Made by a program: the position numbers and the translations under genes
The notes under the pieces: model-generated
The model's database searches: none
What the model was told of the DNA's origin: nothing
The model's input: the letters and a program-made list of their open reading frames with translations, nothing else
NCBI GenBank assembly: GCA_030647845.1
Contig: JAUSIO010000021.1
Location: 1-19,475 of the forward strand
Source: a bacterium
Lineage (GTDB): Bacteria > Patescibacteriota > Minisyncoccia > Phycocordibacterales > SBAW01
DNA: 19,475 bases
Direction of reading: 5' to 3'
Part shown: in pieces, positions 16,482 to 19,475 of the stretch
Numbering within the stretch: position 1 is the stretch's first letter
Layout: the number at the start of each line of letters is the position of its first letter

Positions 16482-19475
16482 ATGTCCTCTATGAAGATGC
16501 GCTCCAATCGCTTGCTTTCTAAAATTGCTTTTGCAGTTGTCGTTTTTTTTGGCGCGGCGGTTTCTGTAATTGCCTTTACCGAACCAGCATTTGCCGCGCC
16601 ACAGCAGGCCGCTACGACACCTGCGCGCGCTGTGACGGTAGCGACGGTCAATATCCAGAATGCAAAAATAATCTCCCGAGAAGGAAATATGCTCCACATC
16701 GCTTTTGACCTCACGAATCGTGAAGGTGTCCAAAGCGGTGTGCGCTATGCGGTCGAGCTAATTGCAACGACTACCAAAGGGCAATTCCTTGCCGATGAGA
16801 AGGTGTATCCCGCCACCCTCACGCTCGCCGAGCACTCCAGCACGCATGTCGACATCACCTATACGGCCCCCTCTGTGCTTTCGGGCGTGTTCACGGTTCT
16901 TCTTGTGAGCCGCAACGACAGCGGTCTCTCCCTCGGCATTACCTCTATAGGCACGGTGACGCTCACTGCTACACAAGGCGTTGAGCTCCTCCCCAGCTCT
17001 TGCTATCTCACGGTCGCAGGCGAGAAGGGAAGCCCGCACTACGCACTCTCCCAGGGCGTTGATATTGCCGCAGATGAGTTGCTACGACTCACCTGCACCG
17101 CGCAAAATCACGATGCCACGAGTGTCACGGCGACCCCATCGTTTACGACGCACTACCGTACGAGCTTCGGGGACATCGTCGCACAGACCGGCGGGGACAC
17201 GGCGCCAATCACCTTTGCGCCGAACGAGCAGAAGATGGTCACCCTAGCACTCCCCAAGGCCGAGGCTCCGCAGGCCTATGATGTCACTTTTAACGTACAC
17301 ACGGGGGCGGCGACCTCCAATACAATCACCGCTCATTACGTACTGCGCGGGGCAAGTGCAACGGTGCAAATGCTCTCACTTGACAAGGACTACTACCAAG
17401 TCGGTGATGCTGCCGCGATGAGCATGTTTTGGTCACCCGCGGCCCGCGGCCCGCGCCTCTCTCTCGCCAGCACCACATCACCTTCGGCCGCTTCCTTCAG
17501 TGCCACCTTGACCGACGGGAGGGGCACTGCATGTGCAGAAGTACTCACAGGTCCTCTTAAAGGGTCTCTCGATTTCCACGCGTCGTTTTCTATAACGAAA
17601 GATTGCCTCGATCCACAAGTATCCGTGGCGCTCATGGATGTAAGCGGGAAAACGCTTGCACAAAGAACGCTCAAGATGAGTAGCCCTCGGCAGCTATCGC
17701 CTTTGGTCGTCCCACTTGTGGTCGTGCTCCTCGTCGCACTCTGCGGCTATCTCTTCTGGAGATACCGCCGCAAAGAGGCAACGCCCACTATGCGCGTCTT
17801 GCTCCCACTCCTTCTCTTTGGAGTCGCGTGCGGCATGCCGCTCGCACAGGCACACGCTGACACATTCTATACAACATGCAACACTTTTATCTATGGGGAA
17901 AACCTTAACTGTCCGTGGGCACCGACAACTGTGAATTTCGATAAGACTACGTACGCACCCGGCGAACAGGTTACAATAGCTTTTTTGACCCTCGGTTCGC
18001 TCTCCGCACAGTTAGTGGATACCGGCGAGGTTCTAAGCCAGACAAATGTCATTGACCTCGGGTACTTTGTAAATCAGTATTCCAGTGGTACCTATACCTT
18101 TACGGCTCCATCAACACCGGGCGCATATCAAGTCGGTTTTACTCTTGCAGCTGTTGTGGAGTATTCTGATCAACTTTCTGAAGTAGGCGCCAGTGCTTTA
18201 AACGTAGTGGTTTATGACAACTATACTATGTCCTATACCGTCGTAGCCGTCGCGGCTCCACCTCCACCCCCCGCGATCCCCAGCGGTTGCGGTTGGGGCA
18301 CACTGAACGACACCTGTTGGTCTCCACCCCCTTCCGGCACCACCTACGTCACCGCCTCCTGCGCCGCAGATGGTGTCAACACCTACATACGCTGGACCCC
18401 TGTTCCGGGCGAGACGGGCTTCCGAGTCGTCATGAATACCGGAGCGGTCGCGTGGTGCCCCACCTACTGGACCTTGGGCGAATACAGCTACGGCAACTAC
18501 TACTGCAGTATCTATACCCCCCCCGACGGTTACAGCGGCACAATGTCGAACCCGGCGAGCTACTTCCCGACGAACTTTGGCAGCTCCTATGGGGCCTGGG
18601 TGAAAGTGATGTTCGGCGCTGTCGAAGGCGAGCCGAGCAACACCGCCAACTTCAGCTGCGCCCCGCCGCCGCCCGGGAACGTCTCCGCCTCCTGCAGTGC
18701 AGACCGTGGCCATGCCGACGTACACTGGAACCCCGCTCCGGGCGCTACCGGTTACCGAGTTGTCATGAATATCGGAGCGGTCGCGTGGTGCCCCCCCAGC
18801 TGGACCTTTGGTTCGTGGAGCGCCGGCAACAACTACTGCAGTATCTATACCCCCCTCAACGGCTACAACGGCACAGATTGGAATCCGGCAATTATGTTCG
18901 AGACGATGATAGACCGCTCGTATGGGGCCTGGGTGAAGTCAACCAACAATGGCATCGAGAGCGAGCCGAGCAACGTCTCTTACTTCACTTGTACGGCTCC
19001 GCCATCTGTTCTTCCGGACCTCACCGCCGGCGCTGTGACGCCCACCACCGCTACGGTGGACACGGCGACAACGTTCTCCTCTACGATTAACAACGCCACC
19101 GCCGCAACCGGCGCTAGCTTCCCCAACTTCTTCCAGGTCGCTACGGCCGCAAACGGAGGCGGCACCATCACTGACCTCACATCTTCGACAATGGGGGCGC
19201 TTGTTGCAGGAGGGAGTAACACCGCCACGTCTCCTTCATATACCTTCCCTTCAGTTGATACCTATTCCGTCCGTGCCTGCGCCGACAAAGACTGGGCAGG
19301 TGGTGCCGGCTTCATCTCCGAGTCTGACGAGCTCAACAACTGTGGAGCGTGGACTCCAGTTACGGTCACCGCGGTCGATACTACACCGCTAGATGATGAT
19401 ACTATAGCGCCAACTGTAACTCTTTCTTCAAGTGGCGGTGGTGGCGGTGGTGGCGGTGGTGGCGGCGGCTGGTAA
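16482..19475 (+). CDS. Large surface protein with two ectodomains separated by a membrane hairpin (apparent fusion)
   Basis: 997 residues. ATG 16482 fits a leaderless start. ATG 16491 is the alternative, because from there the signal peptide (MKMRSNRLLSKIAFAVVVFFGAAVSVIAF) aligns with the 14056 protein and its -10-to-ATG distance is identical (15 bases). The first ectodomain (about 50-405) is beta-rich and unrecognised. Then come a membrane helix (406-427), RYRRKEATPTMR, and a second signal-like helix (439-455) ending AQAHA, with its own Met 437. The second ectodomain holds an MG-like beta domain (480-578), two FN3-like repeats (622-726 and 733-838), a CARDB domain (844-963) and a C-terminal run of 12 Gly then Trp. 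Cys-rich repeats suggest disulfides outside the cell. The role is probably adhesion or envelope structure. It ends exactly at the window edge. Confidence 0.82.
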   Translation: MSSMKMRSNRLLSKIAFAVVVFFGAAVSVIAFTEPAFAAPQQAATTPARAVTVATVNIQNAKIISREGNMLHIAFDLTNREGVQSGVRYAVELIATTTKGQFLADEKVYPATLTLAEHSSTHVDITYTAPSVLSGVFTVLLVSRNDSGLSLGITSIGTVTLTATQGVELLPSSCYLTVAGEKGSPHYALSQGVDIAADELLRLTCTAQNHDATSVTATPSFTTHYRTSFGDIVAQTGGDTAPITFAPNEQKMVTLALPKAEAPQAYDVTFNVHTGAATSNTITAHYVLRGASATVQMLSLDKDYYQVGDAAAMSMFWSPAARGPRLSLASTTSPSAASFSATLTDGRGTACAEVLTGPLKGSLDFHASFSITKDCLDPQVSVALMDVSGKTLAQRTLKMSSPRQLSPLVVPLVVVLLVALCGYLFWRYRRKEATPTMRVLLPLLLFGVACGMPLAQAHADTFYTTCNTFIYGENLNCPWAPTTVNFDKTTYAPGEQVTIAFLTLGSLSAQLVDTGEVLSQTNVIDLGYFVNQYSSGTYTFTAPSTPGAYQVGFTLAAVVEYSDQLSEVGASALNVVVYDNYTMSYTVVAVAAPPPPPAIPSGCGWGTLNDTCWSPPPSGTTYVTASCAADGVNTYIRWTPVPGETGFRVVMNTGAVAWCPTYWTLGEYSYGNYYCSIYTPPDGYSGTMSNPASYFPTNFGSSYGAWVKVMFGAVEGEPSNTANFSCAPPPPGNVSASCSADRGHADVHWNPAPGATGYRVVMNIGAVAWCPPSWTFGSWSAGNNYCSIYTPLNGYNGTDWNPAIMFETMIDRSYGAWVKSTNNGIESEPSNVSYFTCTAPPSVLPDLTAGAVTPTTATVDTATTFSSTINNATAATGASFPNFFQVATAANGGGTITDLTSSTMGALVAGGSNTATSPSYTFPSVDTYSVRACADKDWAGGAGFISESDELNNCGAWTPVTVTAVDTTPLDDDTIAPTVTLSSSGGGGGGGGGGGGW
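18345..18995 (+). repeat. Two tandem FN3-like repeat units within the surface protein gene
   Basis: Units at about 18345-18659 and 18678-18992, offset 333 bases (111 residues). Shared blocks are GFRVVMN/GYRVVMN, GAVAWCP, YCSIYTP, YGAWVK and EPSN. DNA identity is very high in places (GGAGCGGTCGCGTGGTGCCC occurs in both), so the duplication is recent or kept similar by conversion. Confidence 0.85.
19434..19469 (+). repeat. Glycine-coding microsatellite at the 3' end of the surface protein gene
   Basis: Three copies of GGCGGTGGT then GGCGGCGGC encode 12 Gly before TGG TAA. Such tracts can change length by slippage. Changes of 9 bases keep the frame; other changes would read past the present stop. 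Confidence 0.8.

Noticed and set aside
17845..17850. Lipoprotein signal (FGVAC) in the second signal-like helix
   Set aside because: The residue three before Cys is Gly, not the Leu/Val/Ile expected in a lipobox; a signal peptidase I site (AHA) fits better.
18287..19090. 267-codon plus-strand frame rich in Arg/Leu inside the surface protein gene
   Set aside because: It is the shifted frame of the tandem FN3 repeats; composition is unlike a real protein and there is no start context.
17790..19475. Separate gene starting at ATG 17790
   Set aside because: No promoter or ribosome site was seen and the frame is continuous with the upstream part, so it is kept as one CDS; the possibility is noted as a finding.
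1..19475. tRNA or rRNA genes, transposases and integrases
   Set aside because: The intergenic gaps were read on both strands. Almost all are below 110 bases and none shows a cloverleaf with conserved T-loop bases; no protein has DDE, HUH or recombinase motifs.

Overview
The window looks like a chromosomal segment of a Candidate Phyla Radiation (Patescibacteria, probably Parcubacteria-like) bacterium. This is inferred from gene content and style, not from a database search. The S12 protein carries the 'NRPVFYPSPFKRGVC' insertion I associate with CPR ribosomes. There are many single-membrane-span surface proteins with proline-rich tails, a fibre protein with a Peptidase_S74 C-terminus, short intergenic spaces, and many small GC-rich palindromes, some inside genes. 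TGA, TAG and TAA all end genes, so the standard bacterial code applies and a TGA-recoding Gracilibacteria/Absconditabacteria lineage is unlikely.

Layout. (1) 1-4004, plus strand: an alternating A-B-A-B array of membrane-anchored extracytoplasmic proteins. A (1-198, partial, and 1425-2825) is an unrecognised enzyme-like family. B (200-1408 and 2832-4004) is a TolB/PD40-type beta-propeller. A third A copy stands alone at 10155-11717. All four complete members share a proline-rich cytoplasmic tail followed by one membrane helix. (2) 4023-5883: Fe/Mn superoxide dismutase (minus strand), divergent from a small hypothetical gene and a MaoC-like hydratase, then rpmB (bL28) on the minus strand. (3) 5888-7925: a site-2-type intramembrane protease, a short unannotated membrane ORF, and a type IV prepilin-like protein fused to a large C-terminal 'KPVIYLYP' domain. 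(4) 8035-13975: a str operon (rpsL, rpsG, fusA) split between rpsG and fusA by a hicBA toxin-antitoxin pair, a displaced second copy of the rpsG 3' end, a second RHH-antitoxin/RelE-type toxin pair and the third A gene. No tuf follows fusA. (5) 14056-19475: a signal-peptide-bearing S74 fibre protein, a small DUF5666-like membrane protein, and a 997-residue surface protein that looks like two secreted proteins fused in frame.

Regulation. Eight genes have a TANNNT -10-like box placed so that transcription would begin at or one base before the start codon, which suggests widespread leaderless transcripts. SodA/B-type SOD and the MaoC gene have ordinary Shine-Dalgarno sequences. The 14056 and 16482 genes share a duplicated module made of a GC-rich hairpin, a conserved GGGCTTCTGCG flank, a -10 box and a nearly identical signal peptide.

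Most notable points: the A/B surface array with its shared Pro-rich anchor; the rpsG 3'-end duplication bracketing hicBA; a hicA gene with no canonical full-length start codon; palindromic repeats inside sod and fusA; natural Arg at the S12 streptomycin position together with a one-residue deletion in the conserved S12 loop; and a 7-bp-phased CTAG array between rpmB and the protease gene. No tRNA, rRNA, CRISPR array, transposase or integrase was seen.
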